64,000 bases of DNA from DVEG01 sp964405435 (GCA_964405435.1 CAYOOD010000005.1:1-64000), one strand, 5' to 3'; positions 46,402 to 56,479 are shown, numbered from the stretch's first letter. Numbers and translations: made by a program. The notes: a model not told the origin generated them from the letters alone.

Positions 46402-47862
46402 AAGGGCGAGTCGATGGCCACTTTTTGTTTCTCTTCTTGGCGGAGGCGCTGAAACACGCTCTGCTAATTTTGTCAATTGTCAGAAAAGCGATAATTGGCT
46501 GAGAAGAAGCGCAAAAAATAAGCGATCTGGCGAATTGCAACTGTTTTTTCAAGCCAATAGAATAAATGGCGCGATATTTTACAGCCAAAAATTCATTTCA
46601 AAATCGGTCGAGTTTTAGAGCTATAAAATTCGACTATTTATTTCTGGTTTTATCACGAAAGCCAGTCAAGACTAAGGACGTGAGCGGGAAAAGCTGACAA
46701 AAACTTTTATCAATTTAATCGCGTTTAAAATTGACTTTTTCTTAGAAAAAGGTAATCTTGATTCACAGGCCGTTGCTAGCAAATACGATTCCTTCTCACA
46801 AGGTCTGACTTTTTTAGAGGCGCGTTCTGTCGCGTCCGTAAAAAGTCAATATTAGCGCTTGACCGCTCGATCGAAGGGCGAAAAGTCCTTTGTCAGCGGT
46901 CTTTTTTCTGAAAATCTGCGTTCTGGACACCTGCATTTGACAAGCCCCAGCGCCCGAAAAGCCGAGATAGCGTCAGGGTATGGAGAGTGAAATGTTGAGA
47001 TTTGCTAAATTATCGGGCATCGAGCTAGCATCCCTCCGCCGAGAGATGTAAACTCTACAATCAGAAAAGGCTGCGGCAGGAGAGTTTTAAAACTACCCTG
47101 TTTCCTTTTTCGCCTGTTTGCTAGCAGTTGAAATATGCAGCGGGGAGATTTTATCGTTCGCCGGGGATGCGGCTAGAACTTTTGGAGGCGATCGCTTTCA
47201 CGCGCTCCCCCTCCCTTGGTTGTGGAGCCCTCCGTCCCCTTCTCCGAGTATTTATACTCAGCACTTGATGCGAACCGCGACTGCACGGGGATGCTTGCCG
47301 ACTAATCATCAACGATGGCGGCGACAAAAAGGGAAGCAAATTCCCGATTGACTCTCCTGCTTCTGCCATCTAGAAGAGAGCGCCGTCAGGCAACGCTGGC
47401 TGGCTTTCTATGCCTAATCGGACTTCTAGTTTGCCTTCCCAAATGACGTGCAACCGCGCCTGCCGCTCAAACCCCCCTAGCGATTCGAGGGATTTTACCA
47501 TGAGGGCGTTATTTTACAGGAATTTTATCCGACAATTGACCGCCTTAATCTTTCCTTCCAAAACACGGGCAATCAAATTGACATTTATTGAAGCTGAATG
47601 TATCCAAGAATACTGCAATAATTCGATCTGAACAAATCCTTTCAGACGGTCAACTTGATGCCTATTGAGTTATTGAAATGGCAACATGGATGATACTGGG
47701 TATAACCACCCGCTATAAAACGGTTTGACATCTACCTAAAGGAGGATTTAGCCTGTAGGCTCGGTCAATGAGATGATTGAGAGCAACCCAGAAGGGAAAA
47801 TCAGCAAGCTTGCATTCTTCTGGGATCGTGGATGTCGCGATTTTATACGGTGCAGGTAGGGT
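46402..47862. other. 1.4-kb gene-free region with a candidate small RNA
   Basis: No credible coding frame. It contains the candidate RNA at 46765-46907. It also holds a GGAGG at 47738-47742 that is not followed by any usable start. The region is AT-rich at 46560-46760. Confidence 0.45.
46765..46907 (+). ncRNA. Candidate small RNA with promoter and terminator
   Basis: TTGACT (46731-46736) and TAATCT (46753-46758), 16 nt apart, form a plausible sigma70-type promoter. About 140 nt downstream, GACCGCT (46861-46867) pairs with AGCGGTC (46895-46901) and is followed by TTTTTT (46902-46907), an intrinsic terminator. Between them TGACTTTTT (46806-46814) pairs with AAAAAGTCA (46840-46848), enclosing GGCGCG/CGCGTCC. 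No open frame fits. I do not recognise a known RNA family (not Yfr1; 6S length and consensus not matched). The start site is an estimate. Confidence 0.5.
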
Positions 47863-50800
47863 ATGCATTTAGGCTTGGCAATTGCGAAATCTTCAATTAT
47901 GACTTCTCCGCATCCACGCGAACCATCGCACAATTACAACGAGCGCTCGTTGAAGATTTTGGCCAGAGCTATCACCCTTTCAGAGGGTCACTTTTCGCTG
48001 ATTTTGGCGCGCTGCAACTACGCGGGGTTGCAAGAGCGGATGGTGCAGCAGCTCCGCCAATACCTGCAGAATCGCGAAAATTATCGCGATCGCCCCGAGG
48101 GAACGCCGGCGATCGCGATAAGAGAGCTTGTTTTGTCTGAGTTCGTTGGCTCCCTTTATAGCAGCATTCAGGCAAGCGTGCAAGCACGACGCCCGCAGGC
48201 TTTGATGATTTTCGGCTTGGAGTCGTCGAGCGCCCTCGATCGCGTGCTGGTGTCTGCCAACCAAATGCGGGAGGAGTTTCGCAAAAGCTTTCCCTTCCCG
48301 TTGGTGCTGTGGGTGAACGATACAGTGGCGGCAAAGCTGACGCGGTTGGCCCCAGATTTCAAAAGTTGGGCCGCTACGTCGATTAAATTTGAAATCGCCA
48401 CAGAGGAACTCATCGAGATCCTGCGCCAGCCAGTTCGCGAACTGTTTGCCAGCATTCTCGAATCGGGTGCCAGCCTTGCCAGCCCGCCTTCGAGGCAAAA
48501 CCGCCGCGCCGCAGAAATCCAGTTTGCCCTGCAGGACTTGCAAACTCGCCGCGTCAGTTTGGACTGCCGCGACGCGGCGGGGGTGGAATTCTTCCTGGGC
48601 GTGCAAGCGTATCGCAGCAAGCAGATCGATGCCGCTCTCGAACACTATCAGCGGAGCTTGGGCTTTTGGAATCACCCGGAAAACCTGACTGCCTTTGCAC
48701 AGCAGCCTCCTTCCTCGCTGGAAAAAGCAGCCGTGCTGCTTTACGTCGGGTTGGGTTATTGGCGCAAAGCCGAAACCGAACTCTCCCCCAATCGCCAGTA
48801 CCTCGAAGCGGCGATCGGGCACATGCAGCAATCGATCGATTTATTTGAAGAAGCGCAGCAGCAGGATTTAGTCGCTAAATTTATTGTCGAACTCGGTGAA
48901 ATCCTGCGACGCTTGCAGGCGTGGGACGAGTTGGAAGAGGTGGCGCAAAAAGCCCTGCTCTTGCATTACGCCGACGACTCGCCGGTGCAGTTGGCTCGGG
49001 ATTACGGATTTTTGGCTGAGGTACACCTAGAACGTGCCGAGGCGGCTTTGCAGTTAGCAAACGCCAGCGGTGCGCAGTGGTTGGCGTCCGATGCCAAGTG
49101 GGCGGCACAGCAGGCGCTGGAGATACTGGCTGAGGCTCCTGAAGAAGTCTGGGTGCATCGGAGTTTGTACCTGTTTTTGCTGGCGCGATCGCTCTCAGTC
49201 GGGCTGGCGGCAACCGCGCCGCGACTCGCAGATAGCCGGCAAGCGGCAGCCATCAGCCGCGAAGCGATCGCCCACTTGGAATTAGCCAGACAAATCGGCA
49301 GTCCCGATCGCGATCCCCGCCTCACCATTCGCATCTTCCAACATCTGCGATCGCTCTACTTCGAGCAAGGGCAATATCTAGAAGCCTTTCACATCAAGCA
49401 AGAACAGCGCGCCCTCGAACACCAGTACGGGCTGCGAGCCTTCATCGGAGCCGGTCAGTTGCAACCGGACCGACAAGGGATTTCCTCTCCCCTGGAAAAT
49501 CGGGAATCCCCTGCTGCAGTCGCCCCGGAAATTTTGGCCTCCTGCCGCTGTCAGGATATCGATCGCCTCCTCGCCCGCTTGCAGCGCAACGACTACAAAC
49601 TTACCGTTATCTACGGAAATTCAGGCGTGGGCAAGTCGTCGCTGGTGAATGCCGGCTTAGTGCCTGCGTTGCGCCAGCAAGCCCTCGGCGATCGCGCCGC
49701 CTTGCCGGTGGTGCTGCGGGTGTACAGCTACTGGGTGGCCGATTTGGGGCGATCCCTGGCCCTGGCTAGCGGCGGGGCAGCAATGGATACCCCAGAAGCG
49801 ATCGGGCGCGCCCTCAGACAAAATGCCGAGCGCAACCTCCTCACCGTCCTCATTCTCGACCAATTTGAAGAATTTTTCTTTGTCTGCACCGACGCGAGCG
49901 ATCGCCAAGAATTCTTTGAATTTTTGCGCGACTGCCTGAATATCCCCTTCGTCAAAATCATCCTCTCCCTGCGAGAAGATTACCTCCACTACTTGCTCGA
50001 GTGGGAGCGCCTGACGCAACTCGATGCCGTCAACAACAACATTCTCGACAAAGACATCCGCTACTATATCGGCGATTTTTCCTTCCAAGACGCCCGCGCC
50101 GTCATCACGCGCCTCACCGAACGCGCCCAGTTTTACCTAGAGTCCGACCTGATCGACGCCCTAGTCGCAGATCTGGCAGACAAACGAGAAACCGTCAGCC
50201 CGATCGAATTGCAGCTCGTGGGGACGCAACTGCAAGAAGATAAAATTACCACCCTCGAAAAATACCGCAGTCTCGGCGATCGCCCCAAAGCCACACTCGT
50301 CGAGCGATCCCTCGAGCAAATCATTGACGATTGCGGACGCGACAACGAAAACGCCGCCTGGGCAGTCTTGTTTGCCCTCACCGACGTCAAAGACGAGAAA
50401 GCCAGACGCCCCCTCAAAACCAAAGACGAATTAGCCGCTCTGACCTCTCGCTCCGAGCAACTAAACTTGATATTAGAGATTTTATTCGGTTCGGGGCTGG
50501 TGGTTCGCCACTGGCAAGAACCCGCAGAGCGCTACCAGCTCGTTCACGATTACCTCGTGCATTTCATACGCAAAAAATATGAAAGTCGAGAAAAATTGAA
50601 CCTCAAAGAGCAGCTATCGAGAAGCGAAGAACAAAGACGGTTCTTTCAAAAAATAGCCGCCGCAGGCTTTGGTCTAGCGACTTTGGGCCTATTTGCCGGC
50701 GGACTGTGGCTGCGAGCCGAAGCCCTGAAGCAAAAAGCCGAAGACTTGCGAGCGAAAGCAGAAATTGCCGAAATCAATGCAAAAATAAAAGCCCACGTTG

Positions 50801-52818
50801 CCTCCTCAGAACTGCTGTTTATTTCCAATCAAGAATTAGACGCCCTCGTGGAAGGGTTGCGGGCGTGGAAAGCGCTGCAACCGGTGGAAAAGCAACAGCC
50901 CGACAACCGCATCCGGGTGGCGAGCGCCCTGCGGCAGGCGGTTTACGGCGTCAGAGAGCGCAACCGCCTCGAGGGACACCGGGATAGCGTCTGGAGCGTC
51001 AGTTTCTCGCCAGACGGGGAAGCGATCGCTTCGGCGGGCAACGACCAGACGGTGAAACTCTGGAGCCGGGACGGAAAATTGCGCGCAGTTCTGGAAGGGC
51101 ACGCGGACAGCGTCACCAGCGCCAACTTTTCGCCAGACGGGGAGCTGATTGTCTCGGCGAGTCGGGACAAGACAGTAAAACTGTGGAAGCGGGACGGGAC
51201 GCTGCTGCAAACCCTCACCGGACACGGCGATCGCGTCTACGATGCGATTTTCAGCCCCCAAGGAGACGCGATCGCTACGGCGTCTCACGACAAGACGGTA
51301 AAACTCTGGAGCCGAGACGGCAGGCTCCTGCGCACTCTCAAGGGACACGCAGAAACGGTAGAAGCGGTGAGTTTCTCTCCCGACGGCAAGCTGATTGCTT
51401 CTGCCAGCGACGACAAAACGGTAAAACTCTGGAAGCGCGACGGCACTCTCGTGACGACGTTAAAGGGACACGAACACTGGGTGATGGGGGTGAGTTTTTC
51501 TCCGGACGGGGGTGCGATCGCTTCGGCGTCTCGCGACGGCACCGTCAAACTCTGGAAGCGCGACGGCACCCTCCTGAAAACCTTAACCGGTCACAGCAGC
51601 GTCGTTTACAGCGTCAGTTTCAGCCCCGACGGACAGCTCATTGCCACCGGCAGCGACGACCAAACGGTCAAGCTCTGGAAGCGCGACGGCACCCTCCTGA
51701 AAACCCTTTACGGACACAGCGGGCGCGTGACGCGGGTGAGTTTCAGTCCCGATCGCAACCAGTCCGGCGGCAAAACCCCCCGGATTCTCGCCTCGGCGAG
51801 TTTGGACAAAACCGTAAAACTCTGGAGCGTGGAGGATGCTAAGCCGATTTCCCTCCACAGCCACCTAGAGCGGGTGAATAGCGTCAGCTTCAGCCCTGAC
51901 GGGCAGCTCGTCGCCACTGCCTCTCGGGACAAAACGGTCAAGCTGTGGAGTCGCGACGGGCACCTGAAAAGAACCCTCGCCGGCCACCGCGATCGCGTTA
52001 CCAGCGTGAATTTCAGCCCTGACGGGCAGTGGCTCGTTTCGGCGAGCTTGGACGAAACGGTGAAGTTGTGGAGCCGCAAGGGGGATTTGCTGCGCTCGAT
52101 CGCGGCGGGCGCTCCCGTTTACGACGTGACTTTCAGCCCCAAAGCAGACGCGATCGCTGCTGCTGCAGCCGACAATACGGTCAAGCTCTGGAACCGAGAC
52201 GGACAATTGCAAAACACTTTCACGGGTCACGGCGATCGCGTCAATAGCATAAAATTCAGCCGGGACGGAGAGTTCCTCGTCTCTGCTAGCGACGACAAAA
52301 CCGCAAAAGTCTGGCGCAAAAACGGGCAATTGCTGCGAACCTTGGCGGGAGAAGACGGACACCTCTCTTATGTCACGAGCGCGAATTTTTCTGCCAATGG
52401 CTCTCTCATCGTCACCGGCAGTTGGGATAATGCGGTAAAGCTGTGGTCTGTGAAGGGCGGCAAACCCAAAACCCTTTTAAAGGGCTACAGCGATAGCGTC
52501 ACGAGCGCGGTTTTTTCGCCTGACGGTTATACTGTCGCGTCTGGCGGTTGGGACGGCATGGTAAAGCTGTGGAGCCTTGACGGCTCTTTATTGAAAACGT
52601 TACAGGCGCGCAAATCTGGGGTGCTCGACGTCAGTTTCAGCCCCGACGGCAGCACGATTGCTGCTGCCTATGCGGGCAATGCGGTGATTTTGTGGAATTT
52701 AGACCTGCAGGATTTGCTCGCGCGCGGTTGCGACTGGGCGCGCGATTACCTTCAGAACAATCCCAATGTCAGCGAGAGCGATCGCCACCTGTGCGACGGG
52801 ATTGCCTCTCGCCCGTAA
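47863..52818 (+). CDS. STAND NTPase with 14 WD40 repeats
   Basis: A 1651-residue protein. Residues ~20-180 form an N-terminal domain (LKILARAITLSEGHFSLILARCNYAGLQERM...) with Asn/Gln-rich helices, of a type I recall only in cyanobacterial signalling proteins. Residues ~215-520 are helical and TPR-like. The STAND-type NTPase follows: Walker A GNSGVGKSSLVNAGL near 585, Walker B LILDQFEEFFF near 663, and a C-terminal winged-helix region to ~915. A hydrophobic helix at ~928-950 (AAAGFGLATLGLFAGGLWL) precedes an Ala/Lys-rich coiled coil. Residues ~1035-1620 hold 14 WD40 repeats (VYSVSFSPDGQLIATGSDDQ), enough for two seven-bladed propellers. Such proteins sense a ligand with the propeller, then oligomerise to trigger an N-terminal effector. 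ATG 47899 is an alternative start. It is convergent with the lipase-like gene, 35 bp apart. Confidence 0.9.
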   Translation: MHLGLAIAKSSIMTSPHPREPSHNYNERSLKILARAITLSEGHFSLILARCNYAGLQERMVQQLRQYLQNRENYRDRPEGTPAIAIRELVLSEFVGSLYSSIQASVQARRPQALMIFGLESSSALDRVLVSANQMREEFRKSFPFPLVLWVNDTVAAKLTRLAPDFKSWAATSIKFEIATEELIEILRQPVRELFASILESGASLASPPSRQNRRAAEIQFALQDLQTRRVSLDCRDAAGVEFFLGVQAYRSKQIDAALEHYQRSLGFWNHPENLTAFAQQPPSSLEKAAVLLYVGLGYWRKAETELSPNRQYLEAAIGHMQQSIDLFEEAQQQDLVAKFIVELGEILRRLQAWDELEEVAQKALLLHYADDSPVQLARDYGFLAEVHLERAEAALQLANASGAQWLASDAKWAAQQALEILAEAPEEVWVHRSLYLFLLARSLSVGLAATAPRLADSRQAAAISREAIAHLELARQIGSPDRDPRLTIRIFQHLRSLYFEQGQYLEAFHIKQEQRALEHQYGLRAFIGAGQLQPDRQGISSPLENRESPAAVAPEILASCRCQDIDRLLARLQRNDYKLTVIYGNSGVGKSSLVNAGLVPALRQQALGDRAALPVVLRVYSYWVADLGRSLALASGGAAMDTPEAIGRALRQNAERNLLTVLILDQFEEFFFVCTDASDRQEFFEFLRDCLNIPFVKIILSLREDYLHYLLEWERLTQLDAVNNNILDKDIRYYIGDFSFQDARAVITRLTERAQFYLESDLIDALVADLADKRETVSPIELQLVGTQLQEDKITTLEKYRSLGDRPKATLVERSLEQIIDDCGRDNENAAWAVLFALTDVKDEKARRPLKTKDELAALTSRSEQLNLILEILFGSGLVVRHWQEPAERYQLVHDYLVHFIRKKYESREKLNLKEQLSRSEEQRRFFQKIAAAGFGLATLGLFAGGLWLRAEALKQKAEDLRAKAEIAEINAKIKAHVASSELLFISNQELDALVEGLRAWKALQPVEKQQPDNRIRVASALRQAVYGVRERNRLEGHRDSVWSVSFSPDGEAIASAGNDQTVKLWSRDGKLRAVLEGHADSVTSANFSPDGELIVSASRDKTVKLWKRDGTLLQTLTGHGDRVYDAIFSPQGDAIATASHDKTVKLWSRDGRLLRTLKGHAETVEAVSFSPDGKLIASASDDKTVKLWKRDGTLVTTLKGHEHWVMGVSFSPDGGAIASASRDGTVKLWKRDGTLLKTLTGHSSVVYSVSFSPDGQLIATGSDDQTVKLWKRDGTLLKTLYGHSGRVTRVSFSPDRNQSGGKTPRILASASLDKTVKLWSVEDAKPISLHSHLERVNSVSFSPDGQLVATASRDKTVKLWSRDGHLKRTLAGHRDRVTSVNFSPDGQWLVSASLDETVKLWSRKGDLLRSIAAGAPVYDVTFSPKADAIAAAAADNTVKLWNRDGQLQNTFTGHGDRVNSIKFSRDGEFLVSASDDKTAKVWRKNGQLLRTLAGEDGHLSYVTSANFSANGSLIVTGSWDNAVKLWSVKGGKPKTLLKGYSDSVTSAVFSPDGYTVASGGWDGMVKLWSLDGSLLKTLQARKSGVLDVSFSPDGSTIAAAYAGNAVILWNLDLQDLLARGCDWARDYLQNNPNVSESDRHLCDGIASRP

Positions 52819-52853
52819 AAACAAGCGATCGCCCCTTTTTGCTTCCGATGCAC

Positions 52854-54509
52854 CTACCCCATCTGGAACGGTTGCGGTTCTCCTACCTCGGGCACCCCAT
52901 CGATCTCGATGCGGAAAGTGCCTTGAAAGCCGGTTCCCGCCACTTCAAACAACCAGCCGCCGTCCTCTACTCTCATCTTTTCGCGATCGTTGGGCTGAAA
53001 GTCAGGCATCGCAAATCGCTCGTCGGCGTGCAGGTAGAGTTGCGGGGCGGACTGGTTGCGATCGGGCAGCAGGGCGCGGATGTAGTATTGCTTGCGGAAA
53101 ATCACGTTATCCGAAAACCCAATCCCGAAAATATCCCGTTCGCCGACGTAAAAATCCAACCGCAACACCATATCTTTTGGCGTCACGCTCTCATCTTCGA
53201 GAATCGGTCGGGTATCTAAATATCCCTCCCAAATTGCTCTATTTTCTCCCGCCCAGTCAAAGGCGACTTTCTCGTCGCTCAAATCATCTTTTGTGAAGGG
53301 GCCGTAACAATTTTCTGCCTCGGCGCTTTGGTGGAATAAATCGAAGTCAACCCGGCGCGGCTTGATAGAAACGCCCAGGAAAAATTCGCTCTTGCCGAAC
53401 ATATCCTGACCGCGAGTAATTTTCGCTTTGACGAGGCGCAGGCGGGCGCGCGTGTTTCCGAAAAAAAAGCGCGTCGCTATCTCAAATGCTTCGCGAGAAG
53501 TCATCAGCGAATCAGGCCCCGAGTGAAATTTGTGAACGAAAGTTCGCGGCGCTCCGGGAATCTGCGCGAAAGCTTGCTTGACGAGTCCGTCGCTGCGGTT
53601 GTAGTTTGGCCCGTATTCTCCGGGTACGGAAAACCACTGATTGGCAAATGACGAGATCGGGACGTTATAGGAGCGGTAGTTCGTGCCGACGACTGTCAGC
53701 AGGCGATCGCAGGGGAAATACTTGTGAAAATTAACAAATGATTCTTCTTTTTCGGGGTCTTTTTGAAAATCGGGGTTGAAGTGTTCGATTTCATCTTCCG
53801 CCGGAATGCCGATCCAATCTTTAAAGATTTGAAAGGAAATGCCTTGGTGCGGCGTTCCCAGGGTGACGATTTTATTAATGTATTCGTCTGCCTTGCGTTT
53901 CTGGTTCGGGTAGGTGCGCTGCACGGCTTCGCGAACCAACAGTCCGCCCATCGAATGCGCGATAATATTGACTTTGGGCTTGACACTGGTTTTGTCTTCG
54001 GCTAGTTCCCGAATCAAATCGATCAGCCGCACGAGGGCTTTCCCGTAAGTCTCGAATTTGCGATCGTTGAGATCGTAGTAGCGGAATACCCACAGCGTTC
54101 GGCAGGGATCGTCCGTGTTTTCTAAAAGGTACAGCGCCATTGCCGGATCGGTGATGATTTTGTCCCCGGCAAAAAAACCTTGTTCCTGCAAGCGCTTGAA
54201 TTTGTCAGCGATCGCCGGATCTTTCGATCGCTTCAGCCGTTCCGGCATCACCGGCACTTCCGTCATCTCGCTGCTGTAATACCCGACTACGTTTGTAGCG
54301 TCTTGATATTTCCAGTTTGACTTGAGCAAGCGCAGAATCAGCCCTTCGTAGATGTAATTTTCTCCCCGCTTGCCCGGGTATACGGTGCCGTCGTTGAACC
54401 CTTGATATGCAATCTGCTTCTGATCTTCTACACCGAGCCCGCCGAACCCCCGAATCAAAATTAGCGGCAGGGGACGGCGCGTTGGGGAGGATCGTGCTAT
54501 ATCCGTCAT
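52854..54509 (-). CDS. Lipase/esterase-like alpha/beta hydrolase
   Basis: A 551-residue protein with an alpha/beta hydrolase fold in its first ~340 residues. The nucleophile elbow AHSMGG is at about residue 185, preceded by IIAHSMGGLLVREAVQRTYP, a pattern of PGAP1/lipase-class enzymes. An N-terminal strand (PLPLILIRGFGGLGVED) provides an oxyanion-like turn, and RSDGLVKQAF with a later FHSGPDSLMTS may supply Asp and His, though the triad cannot be proven. The C-terminal ~200 residues are a beta-rich domain without known function (LRLDFYVGERDIFGIGFSDN). No signal peptide, so cytoplasmic. GAGG lies ~9 nt before the ATG. It is tail-to-tail with the STAND-WD40 gene. Confidence 0.82.
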   Translation of the reverse strand: MTDIARSSPTRRPLPLILIRGFGGLGVEDQKQIAYQGFNDGTVYPGKRGENYIYEGLILRLLKSNWKYQDATNVVGYYSSEMTEVPVMPERLKRSKDPAIADKFKRLQEQGFFAGDKIITDPAMALYLLENTDDPCRTLWVFRYYDLNDRKFETYGKALVRLIDLIRELAEDKTSVKPKVNIIAHSMGGLLVREAVQRTYPNQKRKADEYINKIVTLGTPHQGISFQIFKDWIGIPAEDEIEHFNPDFQKDPEKEESFVNFHKYFPCDRLLTVVGTNYRSYNVPISSFANQWFSVPGEYGPNYNRSDGLVKQAFAQIPGAPRTFVHKFHSGPDSLMTSREAFEIATRFFFGNTRARLRLVKAKITRGQDMFGKSEFFLGVSIKPRRVDFDLFHQSAEAENCYGPFTKDDLSDEKVAFDWAGENRAIWEGYLDTRPILEDESVTPKDMVLRLDFYVGERDIFGIGFSDNVIFRKQYYIRALLPDRNQSAPQLYLHADERFAMPDFQPNDREKMRVEDGGWLFEVAGTGFQGTFRIEIDGVPEVGEPQPFQMG

Positions 54510-54798
54510 TTTTTTCCTCGTTTACGCGCATTCATCCAGACGATCGCGCCTGTCAATCGCTTGCTTTCCTGCAAGCGATATCACTCAATAAAATATCAAT
54601 TTATTTCTCTTCGGCAGCAGCTTTTACAAAATTTTGTAAATCTTTATATTTTTTAATTTTACCGCGCAGCAATTGTTGTAAAATCTTGTAAAAATTAACA
54701 GAATAGAATCTCTTTGGCGGCAGTTTTCTCGACGCTGGGCTGGTTTGTAGCCAGCACGCGAAAAGCTACAAACCGAAGGGAGGCGATCGCTCCTTTTG
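54510..54798. other. Intergenic region, AT-rich
   Basis: The promoter region of the lipase-like gene. AT-rich at 54600-54690. No gene seen. Confidence 0.4.
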
Positions 54799-55071
54799 TC
54801 AATACAGCACCAAAACTTCCTCCTCCCTCGCTGCCATTTTCTCCATTTCCTGCAGCGATTGCCATCCCGGCTGCCACTGCGATCGCTGTTTCAGTAACTT
54901 GGCATTAATCCAGAAACGCACGTTCGGATCGCAGGAAGCCACCATCTCTGCAAAGACAAACTCTCCCTGACTTTTGCGGTTGACAACCTGAAAGTGCCGC
55001 CATCCCCACATCGTTTGTTGGGCTGTCCACTTCGAGCCGACTAAGTAAGGAAATTTCTGCTTTTTAGCCAT
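54799..55071 (-). CDS. TIGR02450-type Trp-rich protein
   Basis: A 90-residue protein beginning MAKKQKFPYLVGSKWTAQQT. Its Trp-rich core (MWGWRHFQVVNRKSQGEFVFAEMVASCDPNVRFWINAKLLKQRSQWQPGW) is the hallmark of the small Trp-rich family TIGR02450. No signal peptide or membrane helix. Function is unknown. AGGAGGG stands ~9 nt before the ATG, a strong site. It is the downstream gene of 55159 on the same strand but a hairpin at 55123-55138 separates them. Confidence 0.82.
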   Translation of the reverse strand: MAKKQKFPYLVGSKWTAQQTMWGWRHFQVVNRKSQGEFVFAEMVASCDPNVRFWINAKLLKQRSQWQPGWQSLQEMEKMAAREEEVLVLY

Positions 55072-55122
55072 TGACTTTTACCCTCCTATAATATAAAATC
55101 AACCATCAATAAATTTACAAAC

Positions 55123-55138
55123 GCCCGCGCGGGCGGGC
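55123..55138 (-). terminator. GC-rich hairpin after the 55159 gene
   Basis: On the minus strand GCCCGC pairs with GCGGGC around CCGC, then runs into TTTGTAAATTT. It lies 21 bp downstream of the 55159 stop codon. A 6-bp GC stem with a weak T-rich tail makes it a probable terminator. Confidence 0.5.
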
Positions 55139-55158
55139 TTCTCGCTCCAGTAGAGGCT

Positions 55159-55332
55159 TTAATCCGCTACGTCAGTTTGAGAAGGCGTTTTCTCAGCTTG
55201 TTCCGGTTCGGGCGCGAGAGGGGTTTCCCCCTCTTCGGGCAAGGTGATTTCGCCTTTCTCGATTTTATCTTGCCATTCGACTAATTTTTGAAACAGGGAT
55301 TCGGTGACGTTAAACACAACTTCATCTGGCAT
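55159..55332 (-). CDS. Small acidic hypothetical protein
   Basis: A 57-residue protein, MPDEVVFNVTESLFQKLVEW followed by a Glu/Pro-rich tail ending TPSQTDVAD. GGAGGTTTT precedes the ATG at 55332 with ideal spacing, which decides this start over one nine codons upstream. No recognised domain; the N-terminal half is an amphipathic helix, the rest is probably disordered. Small proteins like this occur in cyanobacteria without assigned role. Confidence 0.6.
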   Translation of the reverse strand: MPDEVVFNVTESLFQKLVEWQDKIEKGEITLPEEGETPLAPEPEQAEKTPSQTDVAD

Positions 55333-55419
55333 AAAACCTCCGCCAAAAAACGCAAACAAACTTAATAATTAGCCGTATCGGAGATGACGCAACTACTTAA
55401 AAGAGTCAGGCGAGCCTGA

Positions 55420-55818
55420 TTAGGGGATAAATTGTCTGACAAAATCGAGATATCCCTGACGTCCCCTTTCTTTATTCCAAAATTCGATAGAGTTCTGAAT
55501 GTGCTTGAGACAAGCAGCGATGATATCGGGAGTAAGGGGAGTGCTATTTGCGAGTTCACCCTCTGGGGTTGTCAGGGGTTTCCGCCCCAGATGAAATTCG
55601 CAGATTTGTTGAACGATGTCGGCGACTGTTTTGGAGGTGCCCCGGATGGGGCGGGGTTTGGATGTTTTGCCTTGCGCTTCGGCGCTGTAGATGCGGGAGA
55701 GCCACTCGATCGCGGCGCTAACTTCCAAATCGATAAGATCGGGATTTTGGCGGTAAAGTGCGATGATTGAAGCCTCCATATTTTGCAAAACGTCTTCGTA
55801 TTCCTCCTCAAGTTTCAC
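55420..55818 (-). CDS. Conserved hypothetical protein, helical
   Basis: A 132-residue protein read from GTG 55818 (MKLEEEYEDVLQNMEASIIA), with GGAGGT six bases upstream deciding the start over a TTG at 55833. Helices dominate (LYRQNPDLIDLEVSAAIEWLSRIY, TVADIVQQICEFHLGR, DIIAACLKHIQNSIEFWNKERGRQGYLDFVRQFI). I do not know its function. It sits between the small acidic protein and the rhomboid gene on the same strand, possibly in one transcript. Confidence 0.65.
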   Translation of the reverse strand: MKLEEEYEDVLQNMEASIIALYRQNPDLIDLEVSAAIEWLSRIYSAEAQGKTSKPRPIRGTSKTVADIVQQICEFHLGRKPLTTPEGELANSTPLTPDIIAACLKHIQNSIEFWNKERGRQGYLDFVRQFIP

Positions 55819-55900
55819 GGGCTTACCTCCCAAATAAAAAACAGCGCGGGTACTGTTGTGAACTCGCGACAGACCACTATTTTATCTCAGAGAACCGCGC

Positions 55901-56479
55901 TCACTTGCGCCGCGATAGCATCCGCGCTGCCACAACGCCCCCGGCAAATCCGAAAAAGTGCCCCTGCCACGAGATCCCCGGCAGCGAGGGCAACATGCCC
56001 CACAGGAAACTCCCGTAGAAAAAGCCGACAATCGCCGACATCACGATCGATATGAGGTTGCGCTGGAAATATCCCCGCAGCAGCAGAAACCCCAAATAGC
56101 CAAATATCAGCCCGCTCGCGCCGATGTGGATGCTATTGGGCGCGCCAAACAGCCAAACTCCCAATCCGCTGACGATCGCCGTTACCCCAGTGACGGTGAA
56201 AAAGTCGCTGGTTTCCTGCAGCATCACCAGCCAGCCCAGCGTCGCAAACGGCAGCGTGTTGGCGGCTAGGTGCAGAAAATTGCCGTGCAGGAAGGGCGCA
56301 AATAGGATGCCCTGCAGCCAGTAGGGATTTCTCGGGCGTATGCCGTAGTAGTTCAGCGCCCCTCCCAGGAAGAAGGCATCCACTATCTCCAGAATCCAGA
56401 AGGTGGCGACAAATCCACCCAAGATAAAGGCTTGAGTTTTCAATTCCCGGGCGATCGCCTTGACGTCCTCGTTGCTCAT
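55901..56479 (-). CDS. Rhomboid-family intramembrane serine protease
   Basis: A 192-residue membrane protein with six predicted transmembrane helices. The catalytic Ser is S122 in GASG and the catalytic His is H174 in WQGHFFGFAGG, with H65-GN in the conserved HGNFLHLAANT loop (oxyanion hole). All rhomboid hallmarks are present, so activity is likely. It cleaves substrates within the membrane; substrates unknown. The start is ATG 56479. It lies between the 55420 hypothetical gene and the Nif11 gene, all on the same strand. Confidence 0.9.
   Translation of the reverse strand: MSNEDVKAIARELKTQAFILGGFVATFWILEIVDAFFLGGALNYYGIRPRNPYWLQGILFAPFLHGNFLHLAANTLPFATLGWLVMLQETSDFFTVTGVTAIVSGLGVWLFGAPNSIHIGASGLIFGYLGFLLLRGYFQRNLISIVMSAIVGFFYGSFLWGMLPSLPGISWQGHFFGFAGGVVAARMLSRRK

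Noticed and set aside
46765..46907. 6S RNA or Yfr1
   Set aside because: Length and the characteristic motifs do not match what I know of either RNA.
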